A stretch of 17,744 bases of DNA from Merdiplasma sp905207905 (lineage in GTDB: Bacteria; Bacillota; Clostridia; Lachnospirales; Lachnospiraceae). The stretch lies in contig CABRXX010000054.1 of the NCBI GenBank assembly GCA_902475025.1, positions 1 to 17,744 on the forward strand, given 5' to 3'. Made by a program: the position numbers and the translations under genes. A model generated the notes under the pieces. That model saw nothing but the letters and a program-made list of their open reading frames with translations. It made no database searches and was not told where the DNA came from. Positions 6,385 through 13,826 of the stretch are shown here, piece after piece (the stretch's first letter is position 1; each line of letters begins with the position of its first letter).

Positions 6385-8055
6385 TTAATCATCTACTTCC
6401 ATGATAATTGGTAAAATCATGGGGCTTCTCTTGGTGCGTTTCCACAGAAAATCACTTAAAGAATCTCTCACAGAGTTTTTCAGTTTGCCCCAGTCTGTGG
6501 TTTTCCGCTCCAGGCAATTGCTCAGCGCATTCTCCACCACGTTGCGGGCCTCATCCATCAGATCTTCCGATTCGCGAACATATACAAAGCCTCTGGAAAC
6601 AATATCCGGGCCTGCCACAACCTGATTGCTGTACCGCCCCAGCGTGAGTACTACTATCAGAATCCCATCCTCTGCCAGATGCTGACGGTCTCTTAACACA
6701 ATATTCCCCACATCTCCAACACCCAGTCCGTCTACCAGGATGCCTCCGGTCTGCACGTGTCCGGTAACGCTGGCCTTCTCCTCAGACAGCTCCAGCACAT
6801 CTCCACTGTGGATCATAAAAATATTCTCTTTATCAATGCCGATCTCTCTTGCCAGCTGAGCCTGAGCCTTGCGGTGACGGTATTCTCCATGAACCGGGAT
6901 CGCATACTTGGGCCGTACCAGGCTGTAGATCAGCTTGATCTCCTCCTGACAGGCATGGCCGGACACATGGGTATCCTGGAAGATCACATCCGCTCCTTTT
7001 TCAGACAGCTCATTGATCACCTTGGACACTGCCTTCTCATTGCCCGGAATGGGATTAGAACTAAAGATCACTGTGTCTCCCGGCTTGATCATCACTTTCT
7101 TGTGCATATTTGCCGCCATGCGGGACAAAGCAGCCATGGACTCGCCCTGGCTTCCCGTGGTGATAAGCACCATCTGCTCATCCGGATAATTCTTCATACG
7201 CTCTAAATCAATCAGGGTATTCTCCGGGATCTTCAAGTATCCCAGTTCTGCGGCTGTGGAAATCACATTCACCATACTGCGGCCTTCCACCACCACTTTT
7301 CTGCCAAACTTATAGGCGGAATTGATCACCTGCTGCACCCGGTCCACATTGGAGGCAAAGGTGGCAATGATGATTCTTGTATTGGTATGCTCGGAAAAGA
7401 TATTATCAAAAATTCTGCCAATGGTACGCTCAGAGCCGGTATAGCCTTTCCGCTCTGCGTTGGTGCTGTCGCACATCAAGGCCAAAACACCCTTCTTTCC
7501 GATCTCGGCAAACCGCTGCAGGTCAATGGCATCCCCGAATACCGGCGTATAGTCCACCTTAAAGTCTCCGGTATGCACCACGATCCCGGCAGGAGAATAG
7601 ATTGCCAAAGCCACTGCATCCTGAATGCTGTGATTGGTCTTGATAAACTCAATACGAAACGCCCCCAGATTGATGGACTGGCCCGGACGCACCACCTTTT
7701 TCTTAGTGGTTTTTAACAGGTTGTGCTCTTTTAACTTATGCTCAATCAGTCCCATGGTCAGCTTTGTGCCATAGATGGGAATATTCATCTGTTTTAAAAT
7801 ATAGGGCAAGGCTCCGATATGGTCCTCATGGCCATGAGTAAACACCATCCCTTTCACCTTGTCTGCATGTTCTTTTAAATAGGTAATATCCGGAATGACC
7901 AGGTCGATTCCCAGCATATCATCCTCTGGAAATGCCAGACCGCAGTCCACAACAATAATACTGTCCTCATACTCAAAGGCAGTAATATTCATCCCGATTT
8001 GCTCCAGGCCGCCCAACGGGATGACTTTCAATTTCGATTTTTTAGTAACTTTCAA
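6385..8055 (-). CDS. rnj: Ribonuclease J
   Basis: Role: metallo-beta-lactamase-fold ribonuclease with 5'-to-3' exonuclease and endonuclease activities in mRNA decay and rRNA maturation. Seen here, 556 residues, typical length: VVDCGLAFPE (35-44), the zinc motif HGHEDH (74-79), NHSI with a metal-site His (141-144), HTGDFK (161-166), then the beta-CASP part (SGHACQEEI, VHGEYRH) and a C-terminal domain. The start is TTG 8055, with GGAGG six bases upstream; the overlapping ATG in that site runs into a stop after two codons. It lies between the DUF1292 gene and the YlbF-family gene on the same strand. Whether it corresponds to J1 or J2 cannot be decided here, as only one copy is in view. Confidence 0.95.
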   Translation of the reverse strand: MKVTKKSKLKVIPLGGLEQIGMNITAFEYEDSIIVVDCGLAFPEDDMLGIDLVIPDITYLKEHADKVKGMVFTHGHEDHIGALPYILKQMNIPIYGTKLTMGLIEHKLKEHNLLKTTKKKVVRPGQSINLGAFRIEFIKTNHSIQDAVALAIYSPAGIVVHTGDFKVDYTPVFGDAIDLQRFAEIGKKGVLALMCDSTNAERKGYTGSERTIGRIFDNIFSEHTNTRIIIATFASNVDRVQQVINSAYKFGRKVVVEGRSMVNVISTAAELGYLKIPENTLIDLERMKNYPDEQMVLITTGSQGESMAALSRMAANMHKKVMIKPGDTVIFSSNPIPGNEKAVSKVINELSEKGADVIFQDTHVSGHACQEEIKLIYSLVRPKYAIPVHGEYRHRKAQAQLAREIGIDKENIFMIHSGDVLELSEEKASVTGHVQTGGILVDGLGVGDVGNIVLRDRQHLAEDGILIVVLTLGRYSNQVVAGPDIVSRGFVYVRESEDLMDEARNVVENALSNCLERKTTDWGKLKNSVRDSLSDFLWKRTKRSPMILPIIMEVDD

Positions 8056-8119
8056 ATTAAACCTCCATACTTATTCACGAATCATCTCTTTGTTGTTAGT
8101 ATTTCCTTTTTTTCAAATT

Positions 8120-8380
8120 TTACCGCTCCAGATCCACTTCTTCCAGCATCTCTGCAAAAATACGGCCCACTGCATCCAGCTCCTCATCCTCTTCCACCAT
8201 CTGATAAAGTGCCTCCGCTTCGCCGTCGCCTGAGAGATCTTTCATGATCCAGGCTTCCCCATCCTCTTCCTCAGTATCCGTCACAAGAAGATAGCTGATG
8301 CCTCCGATCCTGGTCTGCTCCAAAACGTAAAATTCTACTGCTTTTTCTTCGCCTTCCGGCAAAAACATAATTTTTTCCAT
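8120..8380 (-). CDS. DUF1292 family protein (YrzB-like)
   Basis: Small acidic protein of 86 residues: MEKIMFLPEGEEKAVEFYVLEQTRIGGISYLLVTD and so on, with the alternating beta pattern and strongly acidic C-terminal half (EEDEELDAV, EEVDLER) seen in DUF1292. The function of the family is unknown. The reading frame is open to 8488, but ATG 8380 is chosen because GAGG lies seven bases upstream and the domain starts there; the earlier region overlaps ruvX in another frame. It sits 10 bases after ruvX, in the same ireB-ruvX-DUF1292 order found in many Firmicutes (yrzL-yrrK-yrzB in B. subtilis). Confidence 0.85.
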   Translation of the reverse strand: MEKIMFLPEGEEKAVEFYVLEQTRIGGISYLLVTDTEEEDGEAWIMKDLSGDGEAEALYQMVEEDEELDAVGRIFAEMLEEVDLER

Positions 8381-8390
8381 TATTTTTCCT

Positions 8391-8870
8391 CTATGAATTG
8401 TCGTCCTCTGAATCCTGCTGCTTCGCGCGAAAAGCAAGGTTGTCCAAATAACCCTGCAGAATATAAACCGCTGCAAGCTGATCCACATACTCTTTTCTGT
8501 TCTCTCTGCGCACGCCTGCTTCCATAAGCGTCCGGTGAGCAGAGACTGTGGTTAACCGTTCATCCCACATCACAACTGGCAGGCCTGTCCTTCGCTCCAG
8601 CATCTCTTTAAATGCCAGCGATTTCTCAGCCCTGTCCCCAATAGTATTATTCATATTCTTCGGAAACCCCAGAACGATGCTGGTCACGCCGTATTCCCGA
8701 ATCAGTGTCTCAATCCTTGCCAGTGTCTGACGAAGTTTATTTTCGGACGTTCTCCGCACGATCTCCAGGCCCTGGGCGGTGATGCCAAGTCCGTCGCTCA
8801 CTGCCACCCCCACCGTTTTGGAACCAAAGTCCAGGCCCATGATCCTTCCCTTTGTTATCTTTGTTTCCAT
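8391..8870 (-). CDS. ruvX: RuvX/YqgF putative pre-16S rRNA nuclease
   Basis: Family role: RNase H-fold nuclease implicated in maturation of the 5' end of 16S rRNA and, in some bacteria, Holliday junction resolution. Seen here, 159 residues: GLDFGSKTVGVAVSD (12-26) with the first catalytic Asp at 14, LGFPKNMN (67-74), WDERLTT (102-108), and VDQLAAVYILQGYL (129-142) with the last catalytic Asp at 130. The start at ATG 8870 overlaps the ireB stop by 16 bases and lacks a strong ribosome binding site. ATG 8840 has AAAGGGAAGG before it but would remove the first beta strand, so 8870 is kept. The C-terminus ends in an acidic tail (QQDSEDDNS). Confidence 0.93.
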   Translation of the reverse strand: METKITKGRIMGLDFGSKTVGVAVSDGLGITAQGLEIVRRTSENKLRQTLARIETLIREYGVTSIVLGFPKNMNNTIGDRAEKSLAFKEMLERRTGLPVVMWDERLTTVSAHRTLMEAGVRRENRKEYVDQLAAVYILQGYLDNLAFRAKQQDSEDDNS

Positions 8871-9124
8871 GACTTATTCTTAATGTACTCTTTCAATAAT
8901 TCTTCCACCAATTCGTCCCGCTCCACCTTCATGATCATACTGCGGGCATTCTTGTGACTGGTGATGTAGGTAGGGTCACCAGACATAATATATCCCACCA
9001 TCTGATTCACAGGGTTATAGCCCTTTTCCGCCATGGCATTGTAAACCACATCCAGAACCATCTTTACTCTGGTTTCCGGATCTGTATTGACTTTGAAGTA
9101 CTGTGTATTATTGATATCAGCCAT
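8855..9124 (-). CDS. ireB: IreB family regulatory phosphoprotein (UPF0297, YrzL-like)
   Basis: Family role: in Enterococcus faecalis IreB is a threonine-phosphorylated substrate of the PASTA kinase IreK and a negative regulator of cephalosporin resistance. Seen here, 89 residues, the normal length, with the family core VVYNAMAEKGYNPVNQMVGY (27-46), SGDPTYITSHKNAR (48-61) and a basic C-terminus. Threonines occur near the N-terminus (positions 7 and 14), where phosphorylation is known in the family. ATG 9124 is preceded by a modest AAGGG. It is the first gene of the long minus-strand run and its end overlaps ruvX by 16 bases. The kinase itself is not in this window. Confidence 0.92.
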   Translation of the reverse strand: MADINNTQYFKVNTDPETRVKMVLDVVYNAMAEKGYNPVNQMVGYIMSGDPTYITSHKNARSMIMKVERDELVEELLKEYIKNKSWKQR

Positions 9125-9194
9125 TTTATCACGCCCTTACTTAAACTTTATCACAACTGTCCAGTCAATTCTTTCTGACAATCAATTCAAATCC

Positions 9195-9223
9195 ATTTTA
9201 ATATAAATGCTTCAATTAATCAA
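9195..9223 (-). promoter_or_regulatory. Candidate sigma-A-type promoter for the ireB-ruvX-...-trhP run
   Basis: On the minus strand TTGATT (9223-9218) is followed after exactly 17 bases by TAAAAT (9200-9195). It lies in the 151-base AT-rich gap between mtaB and ireB, about 70 bases before the ireB start. A second possibility, TTGACT with TTTAAG nearer the gene, has a poorer -10. No strong terminator for mtaB was seen in the gap: CGGA...TCCG followed by TTTTT is only a 4-bp stem. Confidence 0.5.
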
Positions 9224-9275
9224 TCCCTTTTCAAAAAACCTTTAAAGGAATGCAAAAACGGAATCTTTGCTCCGA

Positions 9276-10667
9276 TTACTCCACAAACAGGCTCCCATCG
9301 CTCTGACGCTTCAGCGTCCCCGAAAAAATCTGGTTTTCCTCCCGGTTTTCTGCCGAAACCAACACTTTCACGTATTCCCTGGTATATCCGTTATAATACG
9401 CTTCATTCCCCTTTTGGATTCTCTCCTCCAGCAAAACCTCCGCTTTCCTGCCAAGTAAAGATTCCTCATACGCCTGCTTATTCTTTTCATTCAGTTCCAG
9501 CAGCACATCGCTTCGCCTTCCCTTTATCTCCTCCGGTATCTGCCCTTCCATCACTGCTGCTTTGGTTCCCTTTCTCTTGGAATATTTGAAAATATGAGTC
9601 TCATAAAACCGGATCTTTTTCAAAAACTCCAGTGTTTCCAAAAATTCCTCTTCTGTCTCTCCCGGAAAGCCCACGATCACATCTGTAGTCAGGGCCGGAT
9701 ACTCAAAATAATTCCGCAGTATTTCACACCGCTTTGCATACTCATCAGCCGTATATCTGCGGTTCATCCGCTTCAGCACCGTATCGCTGCCGCTTTGCAA
9801 AGAAAGATGAAAATGAGGACACATTTTCGGCAGGCTGCTCAGTGCCCGGGCAAACTCCTCTGTGACAATCCCAGGTTCTAAAGACCCCAGTCGAATCCGC
9901 TCAATTCCGGGCAATCTGTGAACCGCCTGGATCAGTTCCAAAAGACTGGAACCCAAATCCTTCCCATAAGAGCTTAAGTGGATGCCTGTGAGCACCACTT
10001 CCTTCACCCCCGTATCTGCAAGGGTCTTCAGCTCCTTCAGCACTTCCTCCATCTCCCGGCTTCTGGCCCGGCCCCTGGCATAGGGGATAATACAGTAACT
10101 GCAGAACTGATTGCAACCGTCCTGCACCTTAATATAAGCCCTGGTGTGCTCCTGCGTCTTGGAGAGGAAAAGCTGCTCATACTCCCCGGTATGATTAATG
10201 TCAATCACCCGCTCACTCCTCTGCCGGCAGTCGGAATTTTCCTTCTGTCCGACCGCTTCTTCCAGACAGGCCGCTTCTTTCTCACTGTCCCGGCTCTCCC
10301 TGCGGCGCTGCTGTTCAAACTCTTCCAGTGCTTCCAAAAGATCCTTCTTTTTATTATTGCCAAGAATGATGTCTGCCTCCACCGCCAGCCCGGTCCGCTC
10401 CTTTGCAGTCTGGACATAACACCCTGCCGCTACCACCACTGCCTGGGGATTCAGTTTCTTGGCTTTATGAAGCATCTGCCTGGATTTCCGGTCTGCTATA
10501 TTAGTAACCGAACAGGTATTGATCACATACACATCTGCTCCTGGAGCAAAAGGGACGATCTCATATCCCGCCTGCTCCAGTTTCTGTTCCATGGCCTCTG
10601 TCTCATAGGCATTTACCTTGCAGCCCAGATTGTGAAGAGCTGCCTTTTTTCCGTTTCTGTATTCCAT
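9276..10667 (-). CDS. mtaB: tRNA (t6A37) methylthiotransferase MtaB, radical SAM
   Basis: Role: inserts a methylthio group at C2 of N6-threonylcarbamoyladenosine 37 in tRNAs reading ANN codons. Seen here, 463 residues: an N-terminal UPF0004 domain with three cluster cysteines (C16 in NLGCKVNAYET, C52 in INTCSVT, C83 in AGCYVQ), the radical SAM motif CNQFCSYC (185-192), and a C-terminal TRAM-like domain. The NLGCKVNAYE beginning separates MtaB from MiaB and RimO. A long charged linker (about residues 112-160, EEFEQQRRRESRDSEKE) between the two cluster domains seems expanded. ATG 10667 has AGAAAGGAG eleven bases upstream. It is transcribed divergently from the HPr-like gene and separated from ireB by 151 bases with its own promoter candidate. 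Confidence 0.94.
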   Translation of the reverse strand: MEYRNGKKAALHNLGCKVNAYETEAMEQKLEQAGYEIVPFAPGADVYVINTCSVTNIADRKSRQMLHKAKKLNPQAVVVAAGCYVQTAKERTGLAVEADIILGNNKKKDLLEALEEFEQQRRRESRDSEKEAACLEEAVGQKENSDCRQRSERVIDINHTGEYEQLFLSKTQEHTRAYIKVQDGCNQFCSYCIIPYARGRARSREMEEVLKELKTLADTGVKEVVLTGIHLSSYGKDLGSSLLELIQAVHRLPGIERIRLGSLEPGIVTEEFARALSSLPKMCPHFHLSLQSGSDTVLKRMNRRYTADEYAKRCEILRNYFEYPALTTDVIVGFPGETEEEFLETLEFLKKIRFYETHIFKYSKRKGTKAAVMEGQIPEEIKGRRSDVLLELNEKNKQAYEESLLGRKAEVLLEERIQKGNEAYYNGYTREYVKVLVSAENREENQIFSGTLKRQSDGSLFVE

Positions 10668-10750
10668 AAAGGTATTATCTCCTTTCTGTCAGATTCTGTG
10701 TCTGCTTGTTTCCATCTGGTTTTCTCTGTTCCTTCGATCTGTTTTACTCA

Positions 10751-10790
10751 CTGCAAGACGGCTGGCAGGATAAGGCCTGCCGTCTTGCAG
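10751..10790. other. Strong stem-loop between the divergent mtaB and HPr-like genes
   Basis: CTGCAAGAC (10751-10759) pairs perfectly with GTCTTGCAG (10782-10790), and inside it GGCAGG pairs with CCTGCC around ATAAGG, leaving only a four-base bulge: about 15 bp in 40 bases. No T run follows on either strand, so it is not a standard terminator. It lies 84 bases before mtaB on that gene's strand and 38 bases before the -35 of the plus-strand promoter. It may be a 5' leader element or a regulatory site; the role is unknown. Confidence 0.6.
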
Positions 10791-10827
10791 CCGACCTTTC
10801 CGCCTCCGAACTTCTCCAGTTTCCGTC

Positions 10828-10856
10828 TTGACTTTTACTGGCAGAAACGCTAAGAT
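10828..10856 (+). promoter_or_regulatory. Sigma-A-type promoter of the HPr-like gene
   Basis: TTGACT (10828-10833), a 17-base spacer and TAAGAT (10851-10856) form a near-consensus vegetative promoter. Transcription would start near 10863, followed by a short leader with GGAGG eight to nine bases before the ATG at 10899. Confidence 0.75.
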
Positions 10857-10898
10857 ATCCATATAACATCTTATTGATTTTTATGGAGGAAAAGCAGA

Positions 10899-11132
10899 AT
10901 GAAAACAGTTCAGATTTCATTAAATTCCATTGACAAAGTAAAATCTTTTGTCAATGATATTACAAAATTTAACTACGATTTCGATTTAGTATCCGGAAGA
11001 TATGTGATTGATGCAAAATCCATCATGGGTATCTTCAGCTTGGATTTATCCAAACCTATTGATTTAAGCATCCACGCTGAAGATGATATTGATGAAATCC
11101 TGGATACTCTGAAGCCTTACATTATTGAATAA
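10899..11132 (+). CDS. HPr-fold protein lacking the phosphorylatable histidine loop
   Basis: Seen here: 77 residues, close to HPr length (about 88). The segment AKSIMGIFSLDLSKPIDLSIHAE (39-61) matches the HPr block KSIMGVMSL...ISA, and KPYIIE ends like the last helix. The loop G-I-H-A-R-P that carries His15, the PEP-dependent phosphorylation site, is absent: LNSIDKVKSFVND runs straight from strand 1 to helix 1. The serine equivalent to Ser46, target of HPr kinase in Firmicutes, is kept (S41). It therefore cannot carry phosphate to sugar transporters; a regulatory role like Crh, or one unrelated to the PTS, is inferred. It has its own promoter and an excellent ribosome binding site, and stands alone. 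Its sequence is visibly more AT-rich than the neighbouring genes. Confidence is high for a real gene, moderate for the fold. Confidence 0.85.
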   Translation: MKTVQISLNSIDKVKSFVNDITKFNYDFDLVSGRYVIDAKSIMGIFSLDLSKPIDLSIHAEDDIDEILDTLKPYIIE

Positions 11133-11182
11133 TCATCTTTGCTTTTAGATCTTTCTTTACTTTTGATAAAAAGCAGCCTGCT

Positions 11183-11211
11183 GATCATACGCACTGCATG
11201 ATCTGATTTTT
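11183..11211 (+). terminator. Weak candidate terminator after the HPr-like gene
   Basis: GATCAT (11183-11188) and ATGATC (11198-11203) form a 6-bp stem with a nine-base loop, followed by TGATTTTT. The stem is AT-rich and the T run short, so the larger hairpin repeat about 80 bases further on, which ends in seven T residues, is an alternative terminator. Confidence 0.3.
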
Positions 11212-11283
11212 ACAGGCGCTACCGCTGCATACGAAGTCCTGGAGATTTTCAGGTGTTTTACACAAAACTACTGAAAACCATCT

Positions 11284-11416
11284 GCAAGGGGATGCTGTAA
11301 AATACGAATTTCGGTGGGGTTTCGGTGTGATTTTTTCTGGAAAAATGTTGTTTTTCGGAGAAAAATCACCCGAAAGGGTACCGCCGAGGGTATTTTGCAG
11401 CATCCCCTTTTTTTGC
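11284..11416 (+). repeat. Hairpin-forming dispersed repeat, copy 2
   Basis: GGGGATGCTGTAAAATAC (11288-11305) pairs along 18 positions, with one G-U pair, with the inverse sequence ending in GCAGCATCCCC at 11407. Inside, TCGGTGG pairs with CCGCCGA, and TTTCGG-GTGATTTTT pairs with AAAAATCACCCGAAA except for one bulged base; a short A5/T5 helix caps it. It has the same orientation as copy 1 (2540-2677) and shares with it the 23-base block beginning AATCACCCGAAAGG. Plus-strand TTTTTTT follows the right end. It lies between the convergent ends of the HPr-like gene and thiI, so it may terminate the former and cap thiI transcripts. Confidence 0.8.
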
Positions 11417-11437
11417 TATGAGAAAGTTCTATCCACT

Positions 11438-11457
11438 GTATCCTAAAATCAGGACAC
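11438..11457 (-). other. Small stem-loop just downstream of thiI
   Basis: On the minus strand GTGTCCT and AGGATAC (7 bp with one G-U pair, six-base loop) begin seven bases after the thiI stop codon. No T run follows directly. It may protect the 3' end or aid termination together with the large hairpin repeat next to it. Confidence 0.35.
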
Positions 11458-11463
11458 GCCTTT

Positions 11464-12642
11464 TTACCGGATCTCCAGAACTTCCGTAGTCTCAATAGCT
11501 GTTTTTACCAGTTCGTCAATTTTTTCTTCCAACTTCTGCTCGGAACGGCAGATAGCCTTTAAATTGGGCTTTGTCACCGGATGCTTGGCCACAAAGATGG
11601 TACAGCAGTCCTCAAAGGGCAGGATAGAAGTCTCATAAGTGTCGATCTTCTCTGCAATGTTCACAATATCCTGCTTATCAAAGCCGATCAGGGGCCGGAA
11701 CACCGGCAGAGTACACACCGCATTCGTAGCCGCCAGGCTCTGCATGGTCTGAGACGCTACCTGGCCGATGCTCTCTCCCGTCACCAGCGCCAGATCCTTG
11801 TTCTCCTTAGCAAAGTGTTCTGCAATCTTCATCATATAGCGGCGCATAATAATGGTCAGCTCATCGTGAGGGCATTGATCATAAATATACAGCTGAATGT
11901 CCGTAAAATTTACCACATGAAGCCTGATGGGGCCGGAGTATCTGGCCACCAGCTTTGCCAGATCCACTACCTTTTGCTTTGCCCGCTCACTGGTATAGGG
12001 CGGCGCATGGAAATAGGTGGCGTCGATCTGAACGCCCCGCTTGGCAATCATATAGCCTGCCACCGGACTGTCGATACCGCCGGATAACAGCAGCATGGCT
12101 TTCCCGTTGGTTCCCACCGGCATTCCTCCCGGGCCGGGAATGATTCTGGAATAAATGTAAATCTTCTCCCGGATCTCCACATGGAGCATCAGCTCCGGCT
12201 TGTGCACATCCACCGATATTCCTGGAAACGCATCCAGAATTCTGCCGCCAAGATATGCGTTCACCTCCATGGAATCCACCGGATAGCTTTTTCTGGCCCT
12301 TCTGGTGTCCACCTTAAAGGTCTGGCTCTTCATCTCATACACTCTGGACAGGAACTCGATCACATCGTTTCCCAGTTCCTCCAGGCCCCTGTCTTCCACT
12401 TTCATCACCGGGCAGATCCCCACAATGCCGAATACTCTCTGCAAAGCCTCCACCGTTTCCTCAAAATCATAGAAGCCTTCTACGTCAACATAGATTCTGC
12501 CCTGCTGCCGCTGCACGGTAAAATCCCCTTCCACCTGCTCCAGGGCATGGCGAATCTGATTCACCAAAGCAGCCTCAAACAAATGGCGATTCTTTCCCTT
12601 GATGCCAATTTCCCCGTACTTGATCAAAAATGTTTTAAACAT
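11464..12642 (-). CDS. thiI: tRNA 4-thiouridine synthetase ThiI, short form without rhodanese domain
   Basis: Role: adenylates uridine 8 of tRNA and transfers sulfur to give 4-thiouridine; ThiI can also serve thiamine thiazole synthesis. Seen here, 392 residues: N-terminal ferredoxin-like and THUMP domains (FLIKYGEIGIKGKNRHLFE at the start, then FKVDTRRARKSYP), and the PP-loop motif LLLSGGIDSP (184-193). A DCC cysteine pair (346-347) lies in the C-terminal region. The rhodanese domain that supplies sulfur in E. coli ThiI is missing. ATG 12642 is chosen although the frame is open to 12708, because AGGAGG precedes it by four to five bases and family similarity begins there. It follows the cysteine desulfurase by eight bases, fitting direct sulfur transfer as in the Bacillus NifZ-ThiI pair. 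Confidence 0.95.
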   Translation of the reverse strand: MFKTFLIKYGEIGIKGKNRHLFEAALVNQIRHALEQVEGDFTVQRQQGRIYVDVEGFYDFEETVEALQRVFGIVGICPVMKVEDRGLEELGNDVIEFLSRVYEMKSQTFKVDTRRARKSYPVDSMEVNAYLGGRILDAFPGISVDVHKPELMLHVEIREKIYIYSRIIPGPGGMPVGTNGKAMLLLSGGIDSPVAGYMIAKRGVQIDATYFHAPPYTSERAKQKVVDLAKLVARYSGPIRLHVVNFTDIQLYIYDQCPHDELTIIMRRYMMKIAEHFAKENKDLALVTGESIGQVASQTMQSLAATNAVCTLPVFRPLIGFDKQDIVNIAEKIDTYETSILPFEDCCTIFVAKHPVTKPNLKAICRSEQKLEEKIDELVKTAIETTEVLEIR

Positions 12643-12650
12643 GTCTCCTC

Positions 12651-13808
12651 CTAATGTCTGGTATAGCGGCGCAGCATGGGCAGCAGCTCTCCCAGTGTTG
12701 TTAAACAATAATCCAGTTCTTCCTCCGTGGTCTGCTCACAGAAACTAAACCTCAGAGTAGTCTCCAGCAATGCCGGCTCCAAGTGTATCTCTTTCAGCAC
12801 CGGACTCACCGGCAGCTTTTTGTTGGAGGAACAGGCAGAGCCGGAAGATACATAAATGCCCCGCTCTTCCAGCGCGTGAAGCAGCACTTCGCTGCGGACT
12901 CCCCGGAAACTGACGCTAACAATGTGAGGCGCTCCCGCCTCTCCCGGCTCACTGTTGATCCGGATATCCGGCAGGGATGACAGCCCCTCCATAAAATGCT
13001 GTTTCAGTCGAAGAAGGTGATCCCTCTTTTTTTCAAAATCTGTATAAGCCTCTTTGGCAGCCGCGGAAAGCCCGGCGATCCCAGGAACATTGTCTGTGCC
13101 GGAGCGCATCCCCTTCTGCTGTCCGCCGCCTAAAACGAAAGGTCTGATCTTTGTTTTTTCCTTTACATACAAAAATCCCACGCCCTTGGGTCCATGAATC
13201 TTGTGACCGCTGACGGAAAGAAGATCAATGCCCAGCCTCTTGGGACAGATTCGGTACTTCCCATAGGCCTGAATGGCATCCACATGAAATAGAATCTCCC
13301 GGCGATAATTTTTTATGATCCTGCCAATTTCTTCAATAGGCTCCACTGCCCCCATCTCGTTGTTCACATACATAATGGACACCAGGATGGTATCCGGTCT
13401 TAAGGCCTGCCGAAGCTCCTCCGGATCAATGTGCCCCTTCTCATCCACCTTCAGGTAGGTTACCTCAAAGCCCAGCTCCTGAAGATACATCATGGGCTGA
13501 ATCACTGCTGCGTGTTCAATGGCCGTGGTAATCACATGCTTTCCTGACCGTCTGTTGGCCAGCGCACCTCCCAGAATGGCCCAGTTATTGGACTCCGTTC
13601 CCCCGGAAGTAAAAAAAATCTCCTTTTCACTGGCTTTCAGAGTGGCTGCAATCGTCTCTCTGGCCTCTTTTAAATACCACTCTGCTTCCACGCCTTTCTG
13701 ATGTCTGGAAGAAGGATTTCCGTAATCCTCCATCATAGTCCTGACCACCGCATCCCGAACGCTCTCCAGGCACCGGGTGGTGGCTGAGTTATCTAAATAC
13801 GCTTCCAT
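12651..13808 (-). CDS. nifZ: Cysteine desulfurase, NifZ/NifS type, likely sulfur donor to ThiI
   Basis: Role: pyridoxal-phosphate enzyme that takes sulfur from cysteine and hands it on as a persulfide. Seen here, 385 residues, normal length: YLDNSATT (4-11), TSGGTESNN (67-75), the PLP-stacking His at 99 (IEHAAV), HVDAIQAYG (175-183), the PLP lysine K203 in VSGHKIHGPKG, and the persulfide cysteine C326 in SSGSACSSN. ATG 13808 follows GAGG by seven bases. No IscU or scaffold gene is adjacent; thiI starts eight bases after its stop. This placement indicates the dedicated thiI partner rather than a general iron-sulfur cluster enzyme. A palindrome lies 19 bases before the start. Confidence 0.9.
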   Translation of the reverse strand: MEAYLDNSATTRCLESVRDAVVRTMMEDYGNPSSRHQKGVEAEWYLKEARETIAATLKASEKEIFFTSGGTESNNWAILGGALANRRSGKHVITTAIEHAAVIQPMMYLQELGFEVTYLKVDEKGHIDPEELRQALRPDTILVSIMYVNNEMGAVEPIEEIGRIIKNYRREILFHVDAIQAYGKYRICPKRLGIDLLSVSGHKIHGPKGVGFLYVKEKTKIRPFVLGGGQQKGMRSGTDNVPGIAGLSAAAKEAYTDFEKKRDHLLRLKQHFMEGLSSLPDIRINSEPGEAGAPHIVSVSFRGVRSEVLLHALEERGIYVSSGSACSSNKKLPVSPVLKEIHLEPALLETTLRFSFCEQTTEEELDYCLTTLGELLPMLRRYTRH

Positions 13809-13826
13809 ACTTTTTCCTCAATCTGA

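Noticed and set aside
8381..8488. A longer DUF1292 protein starting at 8488
   Set aside because: The extension is the ruvX 3' end in another frame; ATG 8380 has a proper ribosome binding site and begins the domain.
9978..10853. A 291-codon open frame on the plus strand
   Set aside because: It is antisense to mtaB, which has full domain motifs, and its translation shows no recognisable domain or ribosome binding site.
12643..12708. An N-terminal extension of thiI to 12708
   Set aside because: The extra 22 residues overlap the desulfurase gene and are not ThiI-like; the strong AGGAGG lies before ATG 12642.
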